Assembly: GCA_003963305.1 (NCBI GenBank)
Contig: RXJR01000024.1
Span: 223,768-287,767 of the forward strand
From: Candidatus Melainabacteria bacterium
GTDB taxonomy: Bacteria > Cyanobacteriota > Vampirovibrionia > Obscuribacterales > Obscuribacteraceae
Length of the DNA stretch: 64,000 nt
Direction of reading: 5' to 3'
The position numbers and the translations under genes were made by a program. Within the stretch, counting starts at the first letter, position 1. Every line of letters starts with the position of its first letter. Positions 35,835 through 43,974 of the stretch are shown in pieces. The notes beneath the pieces are model-generated. The model had not been told where the DNA came from, did not search any database, and saw nothing but the letters and a program-made list of their open reading frames with translations.

Positions 35835-35864
35835 ATTATCCTGTGAAGTGCCATCCCAGGTCAA
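35835..35864 (-). promoter_or_regulatory. Sigma-A-type promoter for LCP gene
   Basis: On the minus strand TTGACC (35859-35864) and GATAAT (35835-35840) are 18 bp apart, a near-consensus housekeeping promoter about 175 bp upstream of the LCP start. The rest of the 381-bp gap 35659-36039 contains no ORF or repeat that I can support, only an AT-rich patch at 35881-35910. Confidence 0.45.
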
Positions 35865-36039
35865 TTTTAAGGTTAATGAGTGTATTTTTTGTTTTCCCCC
35901 AAAAACGTTTGATTGAACGCAAACCGCCATAGAATCAAGCTTTACGGCTCTCACAACCGAGACACGAGATGCTTGTCAACCGCGAGTCTAAGAGGACCTT
36001 AAGTCGAGCCTGAGGGAAGGACCAAGCATTAGCGCGATG

Positions 36040-37317
36040 TCACCGAGAATCAGGAATAATCGGCGCCGCTCGTTTTTCTACAGGAGCAAAGTCTTGAGAA
36101 CGATTTGTGTCGGCCGGCTGTGAATCTGCGGGAGGTCGATTGTTTGTTGCGTCGCCGCCCGGCATGTTTGTAACCGGCATCGTTGTTCCGCCAATTGAAG
36201 CAGGCTGACTGGTAGGCTGGGCGAGTTCTATCTGCGGATGACGTGTCATCACTATCCAACCGACAAAGCTAGGCACAACGACCGCTGCAAACACGATAAA
36301 AGCGATAAGAAGGTAATTCTTAGGTGCGGGTCTTTCATCCTCATAGTCTTCATCGTCGTCTTCGTCATAGTCATCGTCGTACTCGTCGTCGTCATGACTA
36401 ACATCATCACGAGCAGCTTCCTTTTCAAAATCAGGTGAAGGCTTCGCCGCAGATTTGAGTACGGTATCGGCAGCGGTGGCAGAATCGCTATCGAACTTAG
36501 AGGTAACCGTTCCTGGATCAAGCGGAGGCGCAGATTGTTGAATAGACAGACGTGGAGCCGGATCAGGAGCTAGAGTCGGATTCGGATCAGGAGTCCGCGT
36601 CGGACTCGGAGCCGGAGCCGGAGTCAGAGCCGGAGCCGGAGTCAGAGCTGGAGCCGGAGCCCGCGTCGGATTCGGAGTCGGAGCCTGAGGCGGAGTCGGA
36701 GCCTGAGGCGGCGTCGGAGCCAGCGCCGGAGCCAGGGTCGGAGTAGGGGTAGGGGTAGCTTTGATCTGCCATGCCTGTTGCACAGTTTTCTTGCCAGTGT
36801 ATTTTTTCCTGTACTCCTTAGCCCTCTGGTCAACTTCAGAGGCGACACGAGGCTGATTCATGTACTTGCGCAAAAGAATCGCATAGCTCTCCATCATGCT
36901 TCCAATCAGAGGAAAACCAGCCGGCAACCACTGCTCCCCAAGCGAGATTGCTTCTTCGTAGGTCCGCGCCGCTTCGTCAAAGCGCTCCAACTGCTCCTGA
37001 CTCTTCGCGATCTTAAATGAAATGGCAATCGTATCGGCATGATGAATACTGAGCATGCGACTGCGCAGACCATGCAATCGACTGTATGTGCTCAAGGACT
37101 GAGCAAACTTCTCGCGGGCAAAATAGATGTCACCCAATCGCAGCAAGCAGGCATCTATATCTGGATGCGCCTCCGCATAGGTGCGAAGCAACATTGCCAA
37201 CGACCGCTCGTACATTGGCTCGGCTTCTGCAATTCGCCCCTTCCGAAACATACGCTCAGCAAGCACAAGTGACTCAGCCACCTGCCGCAATTCTCTTTCT
37301 GTATCTCCCGAAGGCAT
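36040..37317 (-). CDS. TPR protein with Pro/Ala repeat, acidic stretch and membrane helix
   Basis: About 425 residues from ATG 37317 (another in-frame start lies 14 codons upstream). N-terminal ~150 residues are TPR repeats (LVLAERMFRKGRIAEAEPMY, YFAREKFAQSLSTYSRL, FDEAARTYEEAISLGEQWLP). Then a ~70-residue Pro/Ala/Thr tract built from PTP/PAP units, a highly acidic run of Asp, Glu and Tyr around residues 305-330, a single membrane helix (YLLIAFIVFAAVVVPSFVGWIV), and a short outside tail. The cytoplasmic TPR plus flexible linker suggests a membrane scaffold. It abuts the thioesterase gene (43 bp). Confidence 0.78.
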   Translation of the reverse strand: MPSGDTERELRQVAESLVLAERMFRKGRIAEAEPMYERSLAMLLRTYAEAHPDIDACLLRLGDIYFAREKFAQSLSTYSRLHGLRSRMLSIHHADTIAISFKIAKSQEQLERFDEAARTYEEAISLGEQWLPAGFPLIGSMMESYAILLRKYMNQPRVASEVDQRAKEYRKKYTGKKTVQQAWQIKATPTPTPTLAPALAPTPPQAPTPPQAPTPNPTRAPAPALTPAPALTPAPAPSPTRTPDPNPTLAPDPAPRLSIQQSAPPLDPGTVTSKFDSDSATAADTVLKSAAKPSPDFEKEAARDDVSHDDDEYDDDYDEDDDEDYEDERPAPKNYLLIAFIVFAAVVVPSFVGWIVMTRHPQIELAQPTSQPASIGGTTMPVTNMPGGDATNNRPPADSQPADTNRSQDFAPVEKRAAPIIPDSR

Positions 37318-37359
37318 ATCCCCTATCCTAGACGATTGGCAACGCTGCACATTACCCAC

Positions 37360-37785
37360 TTAACGTTTATGATGCGGTCCCGTCTTCTTCAAATCAACCA
37401 TCAGGTGCGTACTCCGCATCAAAGCTGCGATCTGATTGTCGGCAGTGCTGACGGTGGTTTCGACAACCGTCATGCGCCCTTTGCGAATTACTTTCGCTTC
37501 AGCCCGCAATGGACCAACTGGATCGTTGGTGAGCAAGTTCACACTCAACTGTACTGAGTAGGGAAATTTCTTATCGGTGTCATGAGCGTCTTGCATTGGG
37601 CCGCCATGGATAGCAGCAGATGCCACCTCATCAGCGAGCGTAACGATGGCACCGGCATGGAAAACTCGAGTTGGCTGCATGACCATCTCAGTCAGGGGCA
37701 ACTCACCGAGAGCATAACCATCACGAACTTCTATCATCTCGCCGCCCAGGGCGCTGAGCATATTCCACTTGTATTTAGTCGTCAC
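37360..37785 (-). CDS. PaaI-like hotdog thioesterase
   Basis: 141 residues, GTG start. The family core is visible: GEMIEVRDGYALGELPLTEM, PTRVFHAGAIVTLADEVASA (the helix with the catalytic-site His/Gly and acidic residue), and YSVQLSVNLLTNDPVGPLRAEAK followed by a VIRKGRMTVVETTV strand pair. It should hydrolyse an acyl-CoA thioester; the acyl group cannot be predicted. The protein lies just upstream of the TPR gene on the same strand. Confidence 0.85.
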   Translation of the reverse strand: MTTKYKWNMLSALGGEMIEVRDGYALGELPLTEMVMQPTRVFHAGAIVTLADEVASAAIHGGPMQDAHDTDKKFPYSVQLSVNLLTNDPVGPLRAEAKVIRKGRMTVVETTVSTADNQIAALMRSTHLMVDLKKTGPHHKR

Positions 37786-37943
37786 ACCGGGTCTCCCATA
37801 TGGCTACAGAATCAACAGCGCACATAATAGCGGCATTGAAAAATATTTTTTGCACTTTCGGAATCAAATGTCGGGTCTCGTCGTCTATCGAAACAGGCGA
37901 GTTTGCCGAAGAGCACTGACCGACGTTATTAAGGCAGGACACA

Positions 37944-38747
37944 ATGAATTTGAAGCCTCTTTTGCCAGCGGCAGCGCTGCTGGTGTTGATTATGCCTGGC
38001 AAAGCAATGAGCCACGACCACCACGATTTCGATGATGCGAACAACGGCGCAGTAGCGCAAGCAGGCTCACTTACTCCTTTCAGCAGTGTCGATGGTCGGC
38101 AGTACCTGAATGGCTCCGTCGATCAGTCCATTAACGGATTCGATCCACAGAGCTCATATCTCGGCGCCAATCAGTATGGGAATTACGGAGGTTCGGGCAA
38201 CTATCCTTATGCATCCGGCACTTTCGCCAACAACAATGGCAATGGCCAGTTCGGTCGAGCCCACGTTCACAAACACAGCGGTTGCAACAGCCAGCGCAGC
38301 CAGATGGAAAACGCCATGCGCAATAACGGTACTTACGGCAATGCTTATGCCAACCCGGCGTATAGCAATGCAATGAGCAACATCAACAATCCGGCCATTA
38401 ATCCTTTTGCGAACCCAGCCAATAGTCAGTATCCGATGAACAATCCCTATGCGCTGAACAATCCATACGCGGCAAACCCATACGCCATGCCCGGTTCACC
38501 ATACGGAAACCCCAACGCCTCAGCATACAATGGCGTCCCCTACGCCAATCCTTACGCCTACCCGAACGGGAACGGCTACAACAACATCAATAATGGCTTT
38601 ATCAACAACGCTACCAGTGCGAACAATTTGAGTCGACTCGGCAGCGTTCTAAGTGGCAGTGGACTCGGCAGCCTGGGCTCTTATGTCCAGAACGGCAGCT
38701 TGAACGGTGGGAGTTTAAGCAGTCTGCGTGGCTTATTGGGAATCTGA
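37944..38747 (+). CDS. Secreted Asn/Tyr/Ala-rich repeat protein
   Basis: 267 residues with RBS AGGCAGG and a signal peptide (MNLKPLLPAAALLVLIMPGKAMSH). A His/Asp cluster (HDHHDFDD) follows immediately, then a Gly/Asn/Tyr-rich region, a single Cys near H-K-H-S-G-C, and a repeat region around NNPYALNNPYAANPYAMPGS with NPYA/NPYG units. The end is Gly/Ser-rich with LGSLGSYVQNGSLNGGSLSS. Low-complexity, probably extracellular or surface-matrix material; the His/Asp cluster could bind metal. No family recognised. Confidence 0.72.
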   Translation: MNLKPLLPAAALLVLIMPGKAMSHDHHDFDDANNGAVAQAGSLTPFSSVDGRQYLNGSVDQSINGFDPQSSYLGANQYGNYGGSGNYPYASGTFANNNGNGQFGRAHVHKHSGCNSQRSQMENAMRNNGTYGNAYANPAYSNAMSNINNPAINPFANPANSQYPMNNPYALNNPYAANPYAMPGSPYGNPNASAYNGVPYANPYAYPNGNGYNNINNGFINNATSANNLSRLGSVLSGSGLGSLGSYVQNGSLNGGSLSSLRGLLGI

Positions 38748-38773
38748 TTGAGTTGGGCAGATTCATTCAAGCG

Positions 38774-38804
38774 GGGCGCTCTCGGGCGCCCTCCACTTTT
38801 TTGA
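38774..38804 (+). terminator. Terminator after NPYA protein gene
   Basis: A GC stem GGGCGC (38774-38779) / GCGCCC (38786-38791) with a six-base loop, followed by TCCACTTTTTTG. It begins 26 bp after the stop codon. Confidence 0.8.
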
Positions 38805-38905
38805 GCGCAAAGAAAAAGACATTTCGGAACAGTGGCATTAAATATGCGTCCATATTGCCATTGCCGTAATAGGATTGATATGTTCCTCTGTGACGTCGAG
38901 AAACG

Positions 38906-39556
38906 ATGAAAGAAATCGGGTCGATCGAAATATTTTTTGTGGAAGATAACGAGGTAATTCGGTATTGCCTTCGCAACTTCCTGAAGAAAATTCCCGATTT
39001 CACCCTGGTCGGTGAAGCGCCTGATGGCGAAAGCGCGCTTGAAGCGATTAAGCGGCTGAAGCCGTCCATAGCACTGGTCGACATCGGGCTGCCGGGGCTA
39101 AGCGGTATCGAAGTGACCAAGGCAATTAAGAAGTTCGATCCTGAGTTACGTGTGCTGATTCTCACCGCCAGCGATAACCAGAACGATATTTTCGACTCTC
39201 TGGATGCAGGAGCCGATGGTTACGTACTCAAAGGCGAATTCTCAGTCAACCTGGAAATGGCGATTCGCAGTGTCAAAGTCGGCTCCGTGTGGCTCGACCC
39301 GGGCATCGCCCGACAAGTTTTGCAAATGACCCAGCGGCAATTGACGCCCACAGTGGAACGGGCTCTGCAACCCATTGCCCACCTCTCAAAACAAGAAGAA
39401 GACGTTCTGCATGGTGTGGCCACTAGCAACTGTAAAGACGGCGTCTGCCTCGTTGATCCAACTTTTTTACGGAAGCTGAAGCGCTTCTCGCAGACGGGAA
39501 ATCACCCAGCCGTCGAACCACCGCGCAAATCGACACTTTCTTCCAGCGAAGGATAG
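38906..39556 (+). CDS. Response regulator with receiver domain and atypical C-terminus
   Basis: 216 residues. Residues 8-125 are a receiver domain: FFVEDNEVIRYCL (acidic pair), ALVDIGLPGLSG (phosphoacceptor Asp near residue 61), LILTASDNQND (Thr) and GYVLKGE (Lys). NarL-type regulators continue with a LuxR helix-turn-helix; here the position corresponding to LTxRExEVL reads LSKQEEDVLHGVATSNCKDG, and the helix-turn-helix is not convincing. It may act by protein contact instead of DNA binding. It lies 15 bp before the S4 protein gene. No histidine kinase is linked. Confidence 0.85.
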   Translation: MKEIGSIEIFFVEDNEVIRYCLRNFLKKIPDFTLVGEAPDGESALEAIKRLKPSIALVDIGLPGLSGIEVTKAIKKFDPELRVLILTASDNQNDIFDSLDAGADGYVLKGEFSVNLEMAIRSVKVGSVWLDPGIARQVLQMTQRQLTPTVERALQPIAHLSKQEEDVLHGVATSNCKDGVCLVDPTFLRKLKRFSQTGNHPAVEPPRKSTLSSSEG

Positions 39557-39571
39557 CAGAAGGAGTTTGGT

Positions 39572-39865
39572 TTGCGTTTAGATAAATGGCTAAAGGTATC
39601 ACGCTTGATCAAGCGTCGGACTGTTGCACAGATGGCGTGCGACCAGGGTCGCGTCTTTGTGGATGACCGCCCCGCAAAATCTGCAAACGAGGTCAAGGTT
39701 GGCAGCAAAATTCACCTGGAGCTCGGTTCACGCGCTCTCACGGTGCAGGTTGCAGCTGTCCCTCCGGGCGCAGTGCCGGCCCAGGACGCGTCGACTCTCT
39801 ACGAGATTTTAGAGGAAATTCGGCGCCCTCCGGAAGTTTTAGATTGGCTTCCAGACGAAGAATAG
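39572..39865 (+). CDS. S4-domain RNA-binding protein, RqcP/Hsp15-like
   Basis: 97 residues. The start is TTG 39572, decided by a strong AAGGAG seven bases upstream. The S4 domain is canonical: RLDKWLKVSRLIKRRTVAQM, then CDQGRVFVDDRPAKSANEVKVGSKIHL. Such small S4 proteins bind 23S rRNA/tRNA on stalled 50S subunits (RqcP in Firmicutes, Hsp15 in E. coli) and assist ribosome rescue. The C-terminus has ~25 residues of acidic tail. Probably co-transcribed with the response regulator. Confidence 0.85.
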   Translation: MRLDKWLKVSRLIKRRTVAQMACDQGRVFVDDRPAKSANEVKVGSKIHLELGSRALTVQVAAVPPGAVPAQDASTLYEILEEIRRPPEVLDWLPDEE

Positions 39866-39882
39866 CGCCTTCCGGGACCGGG

Positions 39883-41109
39883 TTAATGAACCTGTTCTTG
39901 ACCAGCCACTCGCGCCTTTTCCACATTGCGATGCGCTATCGCAGTTGACGCCACATCTGGTGCGACAAGATCAGCCAGCTTATTCACCAGCTTGACCGAG
40001 CCATGTCCGGTCAGATGAACAGTATCGATAAAATCATTGTCCGTGAAAGATTTCGTGTCGAAAAGATCGACAACCTGAGCGTGATACTTCGCTGCGTGCC
40101 TGGCAATATCGGCTTTATACAACTGATAGAAATTCGGCATCATAGCGCTCAGATTATCCTGACGCAAAGGCATATTGACCAGAATTACCTTCACCCCCCG
40201 CTCTTCTGCGAACCGCAAGAAATAGTCGAGGAAGTAGAGTTGAGCGTTGTAGATTTTTGGACGAAACGGTTGATAGCAGAATCTGTAGCACTGCAAATTA
40301 TCGTTTTTCTCGATGAAAGCAGGATCCTCCGGTGCCACAGGAAGATTCTCTGCGTAGTCGAAAGCACTCGATTTGATACCGATTGCCATTGGAGGAATTA
40401 TTTTCTTTGACTGAACGTTGGTTTCGACAATTGGCACCACGACACTTCGATAGTTCCGCTCAAACGTAGTCGCCAACTCATATTTACAGTTATAGATGGA
40501 GGAGATTTTGTTGCACAGATCCGTGAACCAAAAACTGATCCGGTCTATTGTCGACAAACGCGCATGCGGAGCCAATTCGCCAAGCTCACTGGTGTGGCTC
40601 ATAAGCTCGAATTGCTCCGTTGTGTACGGCGCCTGCAAAAGATTGTCGAGAAGGTCTCGTGGCGCAATAGTGTAGATGATTGTGGATGGTGTCTTGTCAC
40701 GAAGCAGTCCATTAGCCACAACTGCCACATCTGACGCATGCATGCCGGCCAGATTAAAGGCAAAAGTCTTTATCGGCACGCCAGTGCGCGCTTGCACGCC
40801 ATCTTCCAACTGCCGAGAACGATTATGCTTGGTGGCGTTAATCGGGCTTTTCAGGTAGGTAGCATCACCTTCGTTGACGATGCGCGTCAGAAGCGACGAA
40901 CCGAACATGACCACATCAGGAGTGTAAGGCAGTTCCTTATAGCCCTTTACTTGCCACCAGGTCCAACGATGGTTAGCGGCGTTAAAACGGTCGAAGTTGC
41001 CGCTGTCGAGCACGGCCCTGAAACCGATATCTGCGCACGCGAACAAAGACAGCGCGACAATTGCGCTGCTCCTGAACCAATTTGCAGACTGCTTTCTTAA
41101 GGTAATCAA
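39883..41109 (-). CDS. SGNH-hydrolase-like membrane-anchored protein
   Basis: 408 residues with an uncleaved or signal helix (SAIVALSLFACADIGFRAVL). The block VVMFGSSLLTRI near residue 65 supplies a nucleophile-type GxSx motif, FAFNLAGMHASDVAVV a middle block, and DTVHLTGHGSVKLVNKLADL near the C-terminus the D-x-x-H pair. These are the SGNH hydrolase blocks seen in acyl-transfer proteins of exopolysaccharide systems (DUF1574/AlgX-like). It could modify surface glycans in the periplasm. It faces the S4 gene with a 17-bp gap. Confidence 0.7.
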   Translation of the reverse strand: MITLRKQSANWFRSSAIVALSLFACADIGFRAVLDSGNFDRFNAANHRWTWWQVKGYKELPYTPDVVMFGSSLLTRIVNEGDATYLKSPINATKHNRSRQLEDGVQARTGVPIKTFAFNLAGMHASDVAVVANGLLRDKTPSTIIYTIAPRDLLDNLLQAPYTTEQFELMSHTSELGELAPHARLSTIDRISFWFTDLCNKISSIYNCKYELATTFERNYRSVVVPIVETNVQSKKIIPPMAIGIKSSAFDYAENLPVAPEDPAFIEKNDNLQCYRFCYQPFRPKIYNAQLYFLDYFLRFAEERGVKVILVNMPLRQDNLSAMMPNFYQLYKADIARHAAKYHAQVVDLFDTKSFTDNDFIDTVHLTGHGSVKLVNKLADLVAPDVASTAIAHRNVEKARVAGQEQVH

Positions 41110-41346
41110 AGTCCTCTATCCCCGCTGCACACGGTACCACAGCTACTTGGAAATTACCTTTGTAAACCCATCAGCCGGTTTACAAGAAGTGGTCTACTGA
41201 GGCTTTCGCGCGGCTCAGCGGGAGATAAAACCTCTTTAAAACAAGCGCAATCATAAACAGGACTGGGTTCGACAAATTGGAAACTGCGAATTTTGGTATG
41301 CTCAGAATGGAGTCTCGCCATCTCATTACTAGAAAAGTGAGGCATC

Positions 41347-41751
41347 ATGTCAGAAACTGTGGATGACACTCAAAAAGTCAAACCCAAAACGTCACGTTCA
41401 TCACGCTGGTCGACCAGTGGCGAAGCGCTTCAACACATCGCAAAAGCATTTTCCAATACGAAATTGAAAGTGCGCACTGCAGACAAGGTAACACTCGGTT
41501 TATTGCTGGCATCAACCGTAATGGCTGTTGTAGTCGTGTTGTTTCCGCAGTTTGCCTACACTACGGCGCTTCTATGCGACATATTTTTTGCGCTCACGAT
41601 TATATTCTTCATCACGCAAAGACTGGGCATAGTCACAACTTTCAACGATAAACAAACCGTCTTCGCAACCGAACTGATGTTTGGCTTTCTCATTGCAGGC
41701 ATTTTCATCGTCATTAATCTGACAGTGTTCGTCATGCAGAATTTCAGATAG
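41347..41751 (+). CDS. Small integral membrane protein
   Basis: 134 residues. A basic, Ser/Thr-rich cytoplasmic start (QKVKPKTSRSSRWSTSGEAL) is followed by three predicted membrane helices: LGLLLASTVMAVVVVLFPQF, TALLCDIFFALTIIFFI and LMFGFLIAGIFIVINLTVFVM. RBS GTGAGG is eight bases before ATG. No family is recognised. Upstream, 41110-41346 holds no supported gene. Confidence 0.75.
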   Translation: MSETVDDTQKVKPKTSRSSRWSTSGEALQHIAKAFSNTKLKVRTADKVTLGLLLASTVMAVVVVLFPQFAYTTALLCDIFFALTIIFFITQRLGIVTTFNDKQTVFATELMFGFLIAGIFIVINLTVFVMQNFR

Positions 41752-41767
41752 CGTTGAATAGCGCGGA

Positions 41768-42688
41768 TTAAATACCGATCTGGTCGCCAGTGCTCATGAT
41801 CAGTGTGTTGCGCGATCTGACTCCGTTGACTATCACTTTCAGTGGTTGATTGTAGCCCCACGTGCCGTTGTTGAAACCCGTTGGCACACGAAAGACAATC
41901 TGAGTAGGCGTAACCGAATCGACTGGCGCACGCAGTTGACCCATGTAGACCGCAACGTTTGCCGGGTTAGTACCGAAGTTTTCTCCCGTTATCGTAACCG
42001 GAGCGTTCAGCCAGGCCCAGGTAGCGCTTAAGCTTTTCAGATAGGGCACGCCATTGATAGTGATCGGCAATTTCCCTGCATCCAGACCAGCACCACTGAC
42101 GGTGACTGAGCCCGGTCCGTTCCCTGCTGTTTCTGGAACTTTGACGACGATTTGTGTCGAAGTTGCAGATACGACCTGTGCTTGTTTGCCGTTGATAGAA
42201 ACCTGGTTGTCGGCGGGGTCAGCACATAAATTTGTTCCGTTGATGGCAAGCGTACTGCCCGCGCCGACGGCTTCAGGTGACACGCTTGTTATGAGCGGTT
42301 TGGGTGTTGTCAGCCTCCATCCAAAAGTCGCGCCCTTCGGTCCCTGAGCTGTGATCAAGATTTGATTCCCGCCCCAGCCAAGATCTCCAGTAACGTTCGT
42401 TGTGAATGATTTCTCTTTGCCGAAAGCTTGCTCTGTGACATACGGCAAGCTCGAAGATGAGATCCTTAGAGTCTTGAATGACGGTGCAGTGGCATCGCCG
42501 TTGTAATAAGTCAGATACAACTGAAGCTTCTCCTGCCCCTTCTGCAAATCGATGGATTGAGATGTATTAATCCCCGCGGCAGATGTCGCAACAAGATTTG
42601 GTGATGATTCGGCAATGGTGATCTCTTCTGCATAGCTGGGTGCAGCACTGAGCAGTGCAACGCACGAAATCAGCAAACTTTTACGCAT
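41768..42688 (-). CDS. Exported protein with IPT/TIG domains
   Basis: About 306 residues from ATG 42688, which has GAGGAG ten bases upstream; an in-frame start ten codons earlier is less likely. Signal peptide MRKSLLISCVALLSAAPSYAEE. Two IPT/TIG (immunoglobulin-like) domains: PLITSVSPEAVGAGSTLAIN followed by VVSATSTQIVVKVPETAGNG, and LKSLSATWAWLNAPVTITGE followed by VDSVTPTQIVFRVPTGFNNG. The N-terminal third is a separate beta-rich region. Likely a periplasmic or surface binding protein. Confidence 0.82.
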   Translation of the reverse strand: MRKSLLISCVALLSAAPSYAEEITIAESSPNLVATSAAGINTSQSIDLQKGQEKLQLYLTYYNGDATAPSFKTLRISSSSLPYVTEQAFGKEKSFTTNVTGDLGWGGNQILITAQGPKGATFGWRLTTPKPLITSVSPEAVGAGSTLAINGTNLCADPADNQVSINGKQAQVVSATSTQIVVKVPETAGNGPGSVTVSGAGLDAGKLPITINGVPYLKSLSATWAWLNAPVTITGENFGTNPANVAVYMGQLRAPVDSVTPTQIVFRVPTGFNNGTWGYNQPLKVIVNGVRSRNTLIMSTGDQIGI

Positions 42689-42833
42689 GACATGTCTCCT
42701 CGTTGGAATCACGCGCATTGTATCGCACTCCAGTAACGCTCGAGCATGATTGAAAATTCGCGTCTCGATATGTTGTTGGGATGTCCCAAATTGTGACTAC
42801 TCGCCGTCTGTGTAAGTGAGCCTGTGTGCGCGC

Positions 42834-43940
42834 CTATTCCGGATCCATATATTCACGCAGACGGCGGCTTCTGTTGGGATGACGCAATTTCCGCAATGCC
42901 TTAGCTTCAATCTGCCGAATACGTTCTCTGGTCACACCAAACAACTGACCCACTTCTTCGAGAGTGCGTTGGCGGCCATCATCAAGACCGAATCTAAGCC
43001 GGAGAACATCCCGCTCACGCGGCGACAAACCTTCCATCACCTGAATGATGTCATCGCGAAGCAACTCTGCGGTGACTGAACTGGCGGGCGTACTGGTATC
43101 TTTGTCTTCGATAAAGTCGCCAAGTTTGCTGTCTTCTTCTTTACCGACAGGCGTTTCAAGCGAAACCGGTTCTTGCGCAACCTTAACTATGTCGCGCAAC
43201 TTGCTGACTGTAATTTCCATGGCTGTAGCCAGTTCTTCCTCAGTTGGCTTGCGACCCTTCTCTTGCGCCAACTGACGGGTTATCTTCTTCAGTCTATTGA
43301 TTGTCTCAACCATGTGCACAGGAATACGGATTGTTCGCGCCTGGTCAGCAATCGATCTGGTTATCGCCTGACGAATCCACCAGGTGGCATAAGTGCTGAA
43401 TTTGTAGCCCCGCTCATGGTCGAATTTTTCAGCGCCACGAATCAGTCCGAGATTTCCTTCCTGAATCAAGTCGAGGAACAACATGCCGCGTCCAACATAT
43501 TTTTTGGCAATAGACACTACTAACCGAAGGTTTGCCTGCACGAGTTTACGCTTGGCGATGGCACCATCGGCGCCACCAAGCTCGATGCGACGCGCCAATT
43601 CGATTTCTTGAGCAGCCGTCAACAATGGAATACGACCGATCTCTCGCAGGTACATACGCACAGGATCGTCTGAAGCTAAGCCTCTGGAAGCGGCTTCGGC
43701 AAACTGCTCTGGGTCGGAGTCATCGATTTTATCGTCGTCGAAACCACCCATAAAAACTGGATCATCATTGGTTTCCTCGCCGTCAGAGCTGCGACTGGCG
43801 CGGGTCGGCAACTCATCTTCGTCGTCGCCCTCATGAACGAGCATCTCTTCAAGCCCGGTCCGCTCACGCTCTTTGCCTGCTTCTTCAAGCTTGTCGAGCT
43901 TAGTGATGAAGGTATCTTCTTTGTCTTTACTCTTGGTCAC
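42834..43940 (-). CDS. rpoD: Primary RNA polymerase sigma factor
   Basis: 368 residues, GTG start with GGAG upstream. Region 1.2 [17 protein letters not shown], region 2 [20 protein letters not shown] followed by [19 protein letters not shown], region 3 [16 protein letters not shown], and region 4 [20 protein letters not shown] are all intact. Region 1.1 is replaced by an acidic ~75-residue stretch. This is the housekeeping sigma (SigA/RpoD). It follows dnaG by 34 bp, the classical dnaG-rpoD macromolecular synthesis arrangement. Confidence 0.96.
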   Translation of the reverse strand: MTKSKDKEDTFITKLDKLEEAGKERERTGLEEMLVHEGDDEDELPTRASRSSDGEETNDDPVFMGGFDDDKIDDSDPEQFAEAASRGLASDDPVRMYLREIGRIPLLTAAQEIELARRIELGGADGAIAKRKLVQANLRLVVSIAKKYVGRGMLFLDLIQEGNLGLIRGAEKFDHERGYKFSTYATWWIRQAITRSIADQARTIRIPVHMVETINRLKKITRQLAQEKGRKPTEEELATAMEITVSKLRDIVKVAQEPVSLETPVGKEEDSKLGDFIEDKDTSTPASSVTAELLRDDIIQVMEGLSPRERDVLRLRFGLDDGRQRTLEEVGQLFGVTRERIRQIEAKALRKLRHPNRSRRLREYMDPE

Positions 43941-43974
43941 GAAGCAGGTCTCCAGTGAGGAAAATCAGATTTTA

